DNA of 6,754 nucleotides from Afipia sp. (GTDB lineage Bacteria > Pseudomonadota > Alphaproteobacteria > Rhizobiales > Xanthobacteraceae), in the NCBI GenBank assembly GCA_020056155.1, contig JAGVII010000425.1:1-6754 (forward strand), written 5' to 3'. How positions within the stretch are numbered: position 1 is the first letter of the stretch; each line of letters begins with the position of its first letter. This document shows, piece by piece, positions 1-6,172 of this stretch. The notes beneath the pieces are model-generated. The model saw only the letters and a program-made list of their open reading frames with translations, ran no database searches and had not been told where the DNA came from. Both the position numbers and the translations under genes were made by a program.

Positions 1-1242
1 ACCCGCCACTTCATGCGCGAGTTGAACCGACTCGGCGTTACCGGCGCTATCGACGCCGGCGGCGGGTTCCAGAATTATCCCGACGATTATGCGGTGATCC
101 AGAAGCTGTCGGACGAAGGCCATCTCACGATTCGCCTTGCGTATAATCTCTTCACCCAAAAGCCGAAGCAGGAGAAAGAAGATTTCCTGAACTGGACGCA
201 GACGTCGAAGTACAAGCAGGGCAATGACTACTTCCGTCACAACGGAGCCGGCGAAATGCTGGTGTTTTCCGCTGCCGATTTTGAGGATTTCCGCCAGCCG
301 CGTCCCGACATGCCGCCCGAGATGGAAGGCGATCTGGAAGGGGTGGTGCGTATCCTTGCCCAGAACCGCTGGCCGTGGCGGCTCCATTCCACCTATGACG
401 AGACGATCTCCCGGTCCCTCGACGTGTTTGAGAAGGTCAACCAGGACATTCCGCTGCAAGGACTGAACTGGTTCTTCGACCATGCCGAAACGATTTCCGA
501 TCAGTCGATCGACCGCATTGCGGCGCTTGGCGGCGGTATTGCCGTTCAGCACCGCATGGCCTTTCAGGGTGAATATTTTGTCGAGCGTTATGGCTTTGGC
601 GCCGCCGAGGCGACGCCGCCGGTCAAGAAGATCATTGAGAAGGGCGTCAAGGTCTCGGCGGGTACGGACGCCACCCGCGTTGCGTCGTACAATCCGTGGG
701 TGTCCCTGTCGTGGCTCGTCACCGGCAAGACCGTCGGCGGATTGAGGATCTATCCGCAGCGCAACTGCCTCGACCGCGAGACCGCGCTCCGGATGTGGAC
801 GGAGAACGTGACATGGTTCTCCAATGAGGAAGGCAAGAAGGGCCGCATCGCTATCGGCCAGCTTGCCGATCTCATCGTGCCGTCGAAGGATTTCTTCACC
901 TGCTCCGAGGACGAGATTTCGCATCTCACGTCGGACCTCACGGTGGTCGGAGGCAAGCTGGTCTACGGCGCTGGAGACTTCTCGGCACTGGACGAGAATG
1001 TGCCTCCGCCGGCAATGCCGGACTGGTCGCCGGTGCGGACCTTCAAGGGGTTTGCTGCCTGGGGTGAACCGGAGGGAGCCGGAAAGAACTCGCTGCGACG
1101 CATGTCCGTCAATCTCTGCGGATGTGCGAACAATTGCGGCGTTCACGGCCATGACCATGCCACGGCGTGGTCGAGCAAGCTGCCGATCTCGGATCTCAAA
1201 TCATTCTGGGGCGCGCTCGGGTGTGCCTGTTGGGCGGTTTGA
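1..1242 (+). CDS. Amidohydrolase family protein (YtcJ-like, amidohydrolase 3), 5'-truncated by window edge
   Basis: The reading frame is open from base 1, so the true start lies upstream; 413 residues are visible. The family consists of metal-dependent TIM-barrel hydrolases acting on C-N bonds, and the substrate cannot be told here. Visible landmarks, numbered from the window edge, are H129 in WRLHSTYDE (position of the usual VHAIGD-type histidine), H161 in FFDHAE, H184 in VQHRM, and the catalytic-type aspartate D223 in SAGTDAT. A typical amidohydrolase C-terminus follows (GRIAIGQLADLIVPSKD, then TVVGGKLVYG). The N-terminal HxH metal motif and any signal peptide would lie outside the window. 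After the barrel comes an unusual tail with C373, C375, C379, H382, H384 and H386, ending in GCACWAV. It is the first visible gene of the operon, 28 bases before the DoxX gene. The family call is firm; substrate and cell location are unknown. Confidence 0.9.
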   Translation, partial: TRHFMRELNRLGVTGAIDAGGGFQNYPDDYAVIQKLSDEGHLTIRLAYNLFTQKPKQEKEDFLNWTQTSKYKQGNDYFRHNGAGEMLVFSAADFEDFRQPRPDMPPEMEGDLEGVVRILAQNRWPWRLHSTYDETISRSLDVFEKVNQDIPLQGLNWFFDHAETISDQSIDRIAALGGGIAVQHRMAFQGEYFVERYGFGAAEATPPVKKIIEKGVKVSAGTDATRVASYNPWVSLSWLVTGKTVGGLRIYPQRNCLDRETALRMWTENVTWFSNEEGKKGRIAIGQLADLIVPSKDFFTCSEDEISHLTSDLTVVGGKLVYGAGDFSALDENVPPPAMPDWSPVRTFKGFAAWGEPEGAGKNSLRRMSVNLCGCANNCGVHGHDHATAWSSKLPISDLKSFWGALGCACWAV

Positions 1243-1253
1243 CAAGTCGCGAC

Positions 1254-1261
1254 GGAAGAGG
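1254..1261 (+). promoter_or_regulatory. Ribosome binding site that fixes the TTG start of the DoxX gene
   Basis: GGAAGAGG lies 9 bases before the TTG at 1271. No ATG or GTG in this frame lies close to the site, and the first in-frame ATG would remove the first membrane helix. This site is the main reason for choosing TTG at 1271. Confidence 0.6.
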
Positions 1262-1270
1262 TGCACTGAG

Positions 1271-1714
1271 TTGAAACCGCGCAACGCCATTAACACGAAA
1301 CTCTCAGCGATCGTGCGCCCGGTGCTGACCGCTCCGATTGTTCGATGGATCGCGCTGTTCGGTCTGTGCGCGGCCTATCTCCAGGGCGGCCTGAACAAGG
1401 CTATCGATTTTCCGAGCGCGATCGCTGAAATGAATCATTTCGGGTTGTCACCGGCCGCACCGTTTGCGATTGCGACCATCGTCATGGAGCTCGTCGCGTC
1501 GGTGTTGATCCTGACAGGTTTCTATCGCTGGATCGGCGCACTGGCGCTCGCCGGGTTCACATTGCTCGCGACGTTTGTCGCTTTGCGATTCTGGGAGATG
1601 CAGCCTCCAGCGCGCTTCATGGCGGCGAATTCCTTCTTTGAACACCTGGGTCTGATCGGTGGTTTCCTGCTGGTCGCCTGGCACGATTTGAACCAGCGTG
1701 AGATGCCATCTTGA
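1271..1714 (+). CDS. DoxX family small integral membrane protein
   Basis: A 147-residue protein with four predicted membrane helices at about residues 23-41, 63-83, 87-107 and 122-138. The order and features are those of DoxX/DoxX-like proteins: a first helix ending in GGLNKAIDF, a helix with the conserved acidic MELVASVLILTG, and a last helix with FFEHLGLIGGFLL. The family sits in the inner membrane. Members have been linked to thiol or redox homeostasis and to many export operons, but there is no single defined reaction. The TTG start is chosen from the GGAAGAGG site nine bases upstream; the frame is open much further upstream, but that part overlaps the amidohydrolase gene and is a shadow. 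The stop codon overlaps the start of the MFS gene (TTGA), so the two are probably translationally coupled. Family confidence is good; the role here is unknown. Confidence 0.82.
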   Translation: MKPRNAINTKLSAIVRPVLTAPIVRWIALFGLCAAYLQGGLNKAIDFPSAIAEMNHFGLSPAAPFAIATIVMELVASVLILTGFYRWIGALALAGFTLLATFVALRFWEMQPPARFMAANSFFEHLGLIGGFLLVAWHDLNQREMPS

Positions 1715-3348
1715 GTAAAGAAGCAGCGGGCGAGCCCGTCCCTCTCAAGCCAGCAGGCAGTTTCGCGCCGCTGCGCCAGTCGGTCTTCGCTGTCCTGTGG
1801 GCTGCTACCATTCTTGGCAACACCGGCAGTTTCATACGGGATGTGGCAAGCTCATGGATCGTCACCGATCTCTCGGCGTCCCCCGCAGCCGTGGCCATGA
1901 TCCAGGCTGCCGGAACTCTCCCGATCTTTCTTCTCGCGATTCCGGCAGGCGTTCTGTCTGACATTCTGGATCGCCGCAAATTCCTGATCGCAATTCAGGT
2001 GCTGCTGGGCTCGGTGAGCGCTACATTGGTGGTGCTATCGCACTTCGGCCTGCTGACCGTAAATCTTCTGGTCGGGTTGACTTTTATCGGCGGTATCGGC
2101 GCCGCACTGATGGCGCCGACCTGGCAGGCCATTGTTCCGGAGCTTGTGCCGAAGCAGGACCTGAAGAGCGCGGTCGCGCTCAATTCGCTCGGCATCAATA
2201 TTGCCCGCTCGATCGGACCGGCGCTTGGTGGCCTGATGCTTGCCGGCTTTGGTGCCGCGGTGACCTACGGCGCGGACGTCCTGAGCTACGTATTCGTCAT
2301 CGCCGCGCTGCTCTGGTGGAAGCGAGCACCGCAAGCCGACGATGCATTATCGGAGCACTTCTTCGGAGCTTTCAGGGCCGGACTGCGCTACACGCGATCC
2401 AGCCGCGAGCTTCACGTCGTGCTGTTGCGCGCTGCAATCTTCTTTGCGTTTGCAAGCGCCGTATGGGCTCTCCTGCCGCTGGTGGCGCGCGGACTCAACG
2501 GCGGTGCAGGGTTCTACGGCATCCTGCTCGGTGCGGTCGGCGCAGGTGCGATTATCGGCGCGCTGGTGCTGCCGACGTTGCGGCAACGCCTCGGCGCCGA
2601 TGGGCTGCTTCTGATGTCGGCGATCGCCACTGCTGCGGTCATGGGCTGTCTTGCCCTACCTCTCCCGAAATGGCTTGCATTGCTTGCGATGCTGTTGCTG
2701 GGAACAGCGTGGATTATCGCGCTGACTACGTTCAACGGCGCGGCTCAGGCCATTCTCCCGAACTGGGTGCGCGGCCGTGGACTCGCCGTCTATCTCATGG
2801 TTTTCAATGGAGCGATGGCGGGCGGCAGCCTGGGCTGGGGTTGCGTTGCCGGCGTTGTTGGCATTCCAACGGCGTTGCTGATCAGCGCTGCGGGCTTGTT
2901 CGTGGCGGCTATCGTGCTCAAGCGCATCACGCTCCCAGCAGGCGAGGCCGATCTCACGCCATCCCTGCATTGGCCTGAACCTCTGACTGTCGATGCGATC
3001 GAACACGATCGTGGACCGGTGCTTATCCTGATCGAATACCGGATCGCCTTGTCCGACCGCCCGAAGTTCTTAGAGGGCCTGAAGCGGCTGTCGCAGGCCC
3101 GGTTGCGTGACGGCGCATATGGCTGGGGCATTACCGAGGATGCGGCCGACCCGGAGAAGATCGTTGAATGGTTCATGGTGGAATCATGGGCGGAGCATCT
3201 GCGCCAACACCATCGTGTATCGAATGCGGATGCCGACGTGCAGCGTGATACGATGAAGTATCATATCGGTCCTGAAGGCCCGGTGGTGCGCCATTTTCTT
3301 GCAATGGAATTGGGATCGGTCCGGTCAGCTTCGGACAAGGCTCCATGA
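1711..3348 (+). CDS. MFS transporter, MFS_3 (enterobactin-exporter-like) type, with C-terminal soluble domain
   Basis: A 545-residue protein. About twelve hydrophobic helices lie between residues 25 and 405. The MFS motif A loop between helices 2 and 3 is clear: G80, D84 and D87-R88-R89. After the last helix, residues ~420-545 form a soluble domain (GPVLILIEYRI, RLRDGAYGWGI, VESWAEHLRQHHRVS). This domain is standard for the MFS_3 / transmembrane secretion effector family and resembles an antibiotic-biosynthesis-monooxygenase ferredoxin-like fold, so the fusion is not novel. The family exports small molecules by proton exchange; the cargo here is unknown. The start is a TTG that overlaps the DoxX stop by four bases. 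The Shine-Dalgarno sequence is weak, which fits coupled translation. The stop overlaps the next start (ATGA). Together with the barrel gene it could form an inner-to-outer membrane export or import route. Confidence 0.9.
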   Translation: MSKEAAGEPVPLKPAGSFAPLRQSVFAVLWAATILGNTGSFIRDVASSWIVTDLSASPAAVAMIQAAGTLPIFLLAIPAGVLSDILDRRKFLIAIQVLLGSVSATLVVLSHFGLLTVNLLVGLTFIGGIGAALMAPTWQAIVPELVPKQDLKSAVALNSLGINIARSIGPALGGLMLAGFGAAVTYGADVLSYVFVIAALLWWKRAPQADDALSEHFFGAFRAGLRYTRSSRELHVVLLRAAIFFAFASAVWALLPLVARGLNGGAGFYGILLGAVGAGAIIGALVLPTLRQRLGADGLLLMSAIATAAVMGCLALPLPKWLALLAMLLLGTAWIIALTTFNGAAQAILPNWVRGRGLAVYLMVFNGAMAGGSLGWGCVAGVVGIPTALLISAAGLFVAAIVLKRITLPAGEADLTPSLHWPEPLTVDAIEHDRGPVLILIEYRIALSDRPKFLEGLKRLSQARLRDGAYGWGITEDAADPEKIVEWFMVESWAEHLRQHHRVSNADADVQRDTMKYHIGPEGPVVRHFLAMELGSVRSASDKAP

Positions 3349-4769
3349 GAGGCCGCGCGATCCCATGCGCTCTGCGCGCGGCACCATACGCGCTGGTTCT
3401 TGCATTTTCGCTGGCAATGAATCTGACAGTCGTAGCCGAGGATGCAATCGGACGCCCGGCCTATCAAAGTTCACGCTTCGACGAAGATTGGTCTGTATTG
3501 CGTGACCCTGCGAAGCGCACCGATCCGTTCGATCCGATCAAGTTCATTCCGCTGACCGCCGATGGTTCGTGGTATGCGACGCTGGGTGGTGAACTGCGCG
3601 AGCGCTTCGAGTCCTCGCGCAATCCGTTGTTCGGTCTCGCAGCGCGTGCGCGCAACGACTATCTTCTGCACCGCGCTTTTCTGTTCGCCGACGTTCACTA
3701 CGGACCCAACTTCCGGACCTTCGTCGAGCTTGCGAGCGGATTGACGTCGGGCTGGACCGGCACACCGCCCGCGACCCAGAAAAACGACCTCGATCTGCTG
3801 CAGGGTTTCGGGGAGCTCTCATTTCCGGTGGAAAAGGGCGACGCCGTGCTGCGGGCAGGGCGTCAGGAAATGAGTTTTGGATCGTCGCGCCTTGTTTCTG
3901 TCCGCGAGGGGCCGAATTTCCGGCGCTCGTTCGATGGCGCGCGAGGCACATGGACCGCATCGAAGGACTTTCGGGTCGATGCTTTCGTGGTGCGGCCGGT
4001 CGCGCACCAGTCGGGTGTGTTCGACGATGGCATGGATGACAACCAGTCGTTCTGGGGTGTTTATGCCACCGCGGCTGTCCCTGGCATCCATGGCTTGAAA
4101 GCAGACGTGTATTATCTCGGCCTCGCCCGCCGGAACGCGAGCTTCGCTCAGGGGATTGCGCCGGAGCGCCGCGAAACCATCGGCACGCGCATTTTCGGAA
4201 AGCGCGACGGATTCGACTGGAACATGGAAGGTGTCTTTCAGTTCGGATCGTTTGGCGCCTCGAACATCCGGGCATGGACCGTGTCGGCGGATGTTGGTTA
4301 TACGTTTGCGAACTTGCTGTTTTCACCGCGGCTGGGCCTCAAGGCCGATGCCATCAGCGGCGACAAGAACCTCAAAGACGGTACGCTGGGTACCTTCAAC
4401 CCCCTATTCCCAAAGCTGCCATATTTCTCCGAAGCCAATCTTGTCGCGCCGATGAACCTTCTAGACATTCAGCCCAACGTCACTCTAGCCGTCACGCCAA
4501 AGGTCAGCTTGAACGTCGGTTGGAATCCGTTCTGGAAACAGGAGACTGCGGACGCGATCTATTCCTCCGCGCTCGCTCCAGTCAAAGGTACTGCTGGCGG
4601 GCTAGGCCGCTTCATTGGTCATCAGACGAGCGCGACGGTGGCGTGGGCGGCAGACGCGCATTTGAATATCGCCGGCACATACGTTCATTACTCGCCGGGT
4701 GAGCGCATCAGGCAAGCCGGCGGACAAGACGGTGACTTCGTAGCAATCTGGGCGCAATGGCTATTCTAA
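3345..4769 (+). CDS. Alginate-export (AlgE-like) family outer-membrane beta-barrel protein
   Basis: A 474-residue protein. The N-terminus is a signal peptide: arginines at positions 2, 4 and 11, a hydrophobic core at about 14-30, and likely cleavage after A31 (TVVA before EDA). The mature protein begins with the family-typical stretch from about residue 78 (LGGELRERFESSRNP, then LLHRAFLFADVHYG and FVELASG). It continues with alternating polar and aromatic beta strands and ends in an aromatic residue (AIWAQWLF), as expected for Bam-inserted barrels. AlgE itself exports alginate in Pseudomonas. Most homologues in organisms without alginate genes are porin-like channels of unknown substrate, and no alginate polymerase or epimerase gene is seen here. 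The ATG overlaps the MFS stop (ATGA), with AAGG 4 bases upstream. It is the last gene of the operon. The family call is firm; the cargo is unknown. Confidence 0.88.
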   Translation: MRGRAIPCALRAAPYALVLAFSLAMNLTVVAEDAIGRPAYQSSRFDEDWSVLRDPAKRTDPFDPIKFIPLTADGSWYATLGGELRERFESSRNPLFGLAARARNDYLLHRAFLFADVHYGPNFRTFVELASGLTSGWTGTPPATQKNDLDLLQGFGELSFPVEKGDAVLRAGRQEMSFGSSRLVSVREGPNFRRSFDGARGTWTASKDFRVDAFVVRPVAHQSGVFDDGMDDNQSFWGVYATAAVPGIHGLKADVYYLGLARRNASFAQGIAPERRETIGTRIFGKRDGFDWNMEGVFQFGSFGASNIRAWTVSADVGYTFANLLFSPRLGLKADAISGDKNLKDGTLGTFNPLFPKLPYFSEANLVAPMNLLDIQPNVTLAVTPKVSLNVGWNPFWKQETADAIYSSALAPVKGTAGGLGRFIGHQTSATVAWAADAHLNIAGTYVHYSPGERIRQAGGQDGDFVAIWAQWLF

Positions 4770-4797
4770 CCGACGAGATGTGGACGCATCTCGCCGG
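4770..4797 (+). terminator. Hairpin directly after the operon, possible terminator
   Basis: CGAGATG (4774-4780) pairs with CATCTCG (4787-4793) across a six-base loop. After one A/C mismatch the stem gains CCG/CGG. It starts right after the TAA of the barrel gene. Only TATT follows, not a true T-run, so it may be a weak intrinsic terminator or a transcript-stabilising stem. It sits between the operon and the converging fdhD remnant. Confidence 0.5.
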
Positions 4798-4799
4798 TA

Positions 4800-4945
4800 T
4801 TAGCCACGGCGTGCGAACTCGCGGCAGTATTCTGCAATAGCTGTGCTTGGATTCTCGCCCTCGAAAACCTCCAGGCTCTTCGAACCGCGATAAAACGCGC
4901 CACCGAACGCCATGATGAGCGCAGGCGGGGGTGGCTCGCCTCTGC
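4800..4945 (-). pseudogene. Unrecognised C-terminal gene fragment fused out of frame to the fdhD remnant
   Basis: The minus-strand frame ending in TAA at 4802-4800 reads roughly PPPPALIMAFGGAFYRG, then SKSLEVFEGENPSTAIAEY, and ends CREFARRG. It looks like real protein with mixed, balanced composition and a compact end, unlike shadow frames. The frame stays open upstream to 5048, but there it only overlaps fdhD-like sequence read in another frame. I do not recognise the family. It is most likely the tail of a gene whose front was lost at the join near 4945. It could also be a chance open frame. Confidence 0.35.
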
Positions 4946-5267
4946 GACACGCGTTTGCGGACGCGCTCGAGTGCAATCGCCGCACGCTCGGAGGGTAACG
5001 TGATGCGGACGATCCAGCCGTCTTCGGTCTGATGAATGTAGATGTCATCGACCTGATCCGGTCGCGCCACCAGTCCCTCGGAAATCGCGAATCCCATCGC
5101 GTAATCGCGAAGGTCCGTCGGCGTCGCCATCATCATCGCATAGCCGATCCCGCATACCTCGATCGCAATTGGGCCTCGATCGGAACGCTCCGCAGCAGTT
5201 CGCAGTCGCTCGCCTCGGTAAACCCGATCTGTCGGACGGTAAAGTCGTGGGATTGAGATTGCGCCAT
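4946..5267 (-). pseudogene. fdhD: fdhD remnant (formate dehydrogenase sulfurtransferase), frameshifted and 3'-truncated
   Basis: FdhD passes sulfur from IscS to the molybdenum cofactor of formate dehydrogenase and is needed for that enzyme's activity. An ATG at 5267-5265 opens a frame reading MAQSQSHDFTVRQIGF and then RSVPIEA. One base appears to be missing in the GGG run near 5171-5173. In the next frame the sequence continues as IAIEVCGIGYA, then MMATPTDLRDYAMGFAISEG, which is the characteristic FdhD N-terminal signature. It continues to ERVRKRVS near 4946, where similarity stops. The intact family has a loop with the catalytic CxxC just after this point, and that loop is missing, so no working enzyme can be made. 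It converges on the operon and lies beside IS66 debris, which may have caused the loss. Family identity is good from the MMATP-DL-D-A-GF-SEG pattern. Confidence 0.78.
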
Positions 5268-5387
5268 CGTTTCAAACTTCAACGTGAAGATCCTCTGGTT
5301 TCCAGCGGCGCCCGTGCAAGACTTCTATTCACTCTAGCAAGTTTGATGTGATCGGAAATAACGCAGTTGATCGCCGGGGTTCGCGCC
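5268..5387. other. Non-coding junction between the fdhD remnant and the IS66 remnant
   Basis: No frame here gives recognisable protein on either strand. Part of it is presumably the old upstream region of fdhD. The part from about 5346 to 5387 sits next to the tnpB breakpoint and could be the edge of another mobile element that cut into the IS, but I see no terminal repeats that prove it. Confidence 0.4.
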
Positions 5388-5518
5388 CAGGTGGCCGGTG
5401 ACGGATCTTGCTGCAGCACGCCCTGGACCAGCATGGCGAGACCATTGATGCCTTTGCGCATGTCGATGAAGCCCAGGGCCAGGTGCACCTTTACGTTTGG
5501 TGGGAGCATGCTCGTCAT
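5388..5518 (-). pseudogene. tnpB: IS66 tnpB (Orf2) N-terminal fragment
   Basis: The ATG at 5518 overlaps the tnpA stop (ATGA), the normal IS66 coupling. About 40 codons match the family start: PNVKVHLALGF, the signature IDMRKGINGLAMLVQ, then GVLQQDP. One base seems to be lost near 5400-5401, because the following family motif (T-GHL) continues in the next frame. Similarity then ends at about 5388. Full TnpB is roughly 115 residues and is an accessory protein needed for IS66 transposition; this fragment is not functional. Confidence 0.82.
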
Positions 5519-5774
5519 GACAACGCCTCCGCAGCGCCAGCCCTCTCAGCGATCTGCACAGTGACAAAGGTGGGCACTGTTATTGCCGCCAACTCCTGCT
5601 TCCATCGACGTAGAACACGAAGATGGATGCCGTAGTGGCGCGCCACCTCTGCGACACTCACGCCGGGCTGTGCCGCCTCATCGAGAATCCGCTGTTTATC
5701 TGCTGCGCTGAACCGCCGCCGATGACCCTCACGTGGCCCGCGGAGCGATTGGTCCTGTCGCCGAGGAGGAGGGA

Positions 5775-5790
5775 TAAGCCACGTGGCTTA
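5775..5790. repeat. Perfect 16-base palindrome
   Basis: TAAGCCACGTGGCTTA is identical to its reverse complement. It lies inside the tnpA remnant and touches the first of the two direct repeats. In the repaired reading frame it encodes LSHVAY, a normal TnpA stretch, so it may be chance coding sequence rather than a protein-binding site. Confidence 0.6.
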
Positions 5791-5829
5791 GGGGGTGACT
5801 TAAGGGAGGATTTTAGGGGGTGACTTAAG
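5788..5829. repeat. Two perfect 17-base direct repeats, 25-base period
   Basis: TTAGGGGGTGACTTAAG occurs at 5788-5804 and at 5813-5829, separated by GGAGGATT. On the minus strand each copy can encode LSHPL, a motif often repeated in IS66 TnpA. The 25-base period is not a multiple of three, so the two copies are read in different frames and the spacing itself breaks tnpA. Confidence 0.9.
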
Positions 5830-6030
5830 CCTCGACGCCGGTAGAGCAGCTTGCGTTCGGGCGGCTGTGGCTCGGCCTTGAAGATCGCCTGCCAGTTGCC
5901 GAACGCTTTGAGCGGGATGTCCTCCGCCTCGCAATACTGCCGTTGGTTCAAGTCGCTACGCTTCCACGTCTCGTGGTGCGCCCGCCAGAAATCTCGCCCT
6001 GACGCGTCCACGCGCCGTTCCCGCCAACCA

Positions 6031-6064
6031 TCTCGCTCTCCTCATTTGCAAATCGAGAGCGAGA
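6031..6064 (-). promoter_or_regulatory. Hairpin covering the tnpA ribosome binding site and start
   Basis: TCTCGCTCTC (6031-6040) and GAGAGCGAGA (6055-6064) form a perfect 10-base inverted repeat. The 14-base loop contains the palindrome ATTTGCAAAT. In minus-strand RNA the 3' arm holds most of the GAGGAG ribosome binding site (6043-6038) and ends on the A of the AUG (6031), so folding would hide the start. Similar occlusion limits transposase production from read-through transcripts in other insertion sequences; a regulatory role here is inferred. Confidence 0.65.
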
Positions 6065-6100
6065 ACAGATTGTGTCTACGGACCGCAGGAAAAGTGTGCG

Positions 6101-6116
6101 AGAAATGGACGGTTAC
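6101..6116 (-). repeat. IS66 left terminal inverted repeat (remnant element)
   Basis: Read on the minus strand from 6116 this is GTAACCGTCCATTTCT. It starts with the GTAA typical of IS66 ends, lies about 85 bases before tnpA, and matches the end at 6146 in 15 of 16 positions in opposite orientation. Confidence 0.75.
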
Positions 6117-6145
6117 CCACCCTGTGCGTACCGAAAGCCTCATCC
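6117..6145. other. 29-base spacer between two IS66 termini
   Basis: This is the only non-IS DNA between the two elements. It may include one target-site copy of each: 6117-6124 for the remnant and 6138-6145 for its neighbour. The partner copies are outside the window or deleted. No gene or clear promoter is seen. Confidence 0.55.
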
Positions 6146-6161
6146 GTAAGCGTCCATTTCT
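6146..6161 (+). repeat. IS66 right terminal inverted repeat
   Basis: GTAAGCGTCCATTTCT differs from the left end of the neighbouring remnant at one position only. Right after it, TGACAC and GTGTCA (6161-6175) form a six-base inverted repeat with a GTG loop, which includes the tnpC stop codon. Confidence 0.75.
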
Positions 6162-6172
6162 GACACGTGGTG

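Larger units (their letters stand above)
5515..6031 (-). pseudogene. tnpA: IS66 tnpA (Orf1), broken by about three frameshifts
   Basis: TnpA is the small DNA-binding accessory protein of IS66. The likely start is ATG at 6031, with GAGGAG six bases upstream, reading MVGGNGA. The frame must shift near 6013 to continue as VDASGRDFWRAHHETWKR and KAFGNWQAIFKAEPQPPER. A second shift lies between two 17-base repeats (5788-5829), after which the family motif LSHPLSHVAYP appears. A third lies near 5737-5741: removing four bases (CGGG on the coding strand) would restore a normal PPREGHRRRFSAADKQ. From there the frame is clean: a helix-turn-helix (RILDEAAQPGVSVAEVARHY, then RVLRRWKQEL) to the TGA at 5517-5515. 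The longest single open frame, from GTG at 6011, is therefore only partly real. The number of shifts rests on my memory of intact homologues. Confidence 0.8.
5388..6116 (-). mobile_element. Truncated, decayed IS66-family insertion sequence
   Basis: The usual IS66 order is left end, tnpA, tnpB, tnpC, right end. On the minus strand this remnant has the left end at 6116 (GTAACCGTCCATTTCT, going down), a broken tnpA, and the first part of tnpB. It stops at about 5388, so the rest of tnpB, all of tnpC and the right end are gone. The eight bases outside the left end (6117-6124, CCACCCTG) would be one target-site copy; the partner was lost with the right end. The element cannot move by itself. Confidence 0.85.

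Noticed and set aside
824..1270. Long N-terminal extension of the DoxX frame
   Set aside because: This part overlaps the amidohydrolase in another frame and is Arg/Ser-rich. The DoxX family starts near 1271, where a ribosome binding site is present.
2316..2978. 220-codon open frame on the plus strand inside the MFS gene
   Set aside because: It is out of frame with the MFS gene, rich in Arg and Cys, and has no recognisable domain.
2969..3348. Possible novel fusion of a soluble domain to the MFS transporter
   Set aside because: The same C-terminal domain is a normal part of MFS_3 proteins, so it is not a new fusion.
3544..4326. 260-codon open frame on the minus strand
   Set aside because: It lies opposite the well-supported barrel gene, has an Arg/Ser/Pro-rich composition typical of antisense shadow frames in GC-rich DNA, and matches no family.
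5788..5829. Possible start of a CRISPR or regulatory repeat array
   Set aside because: There are only two copies with an 8-base gap, inside a coding remnant where the encoded LSH motif is naturally repetitive.
5658..6011. 117-codon open frame taken as an intact gene
   Set aside because: Only its first part is TnpA-like; the rest is out of frame. The true TnpA end lies in another frame down to 5515, so it is annotated as a pseudogene.
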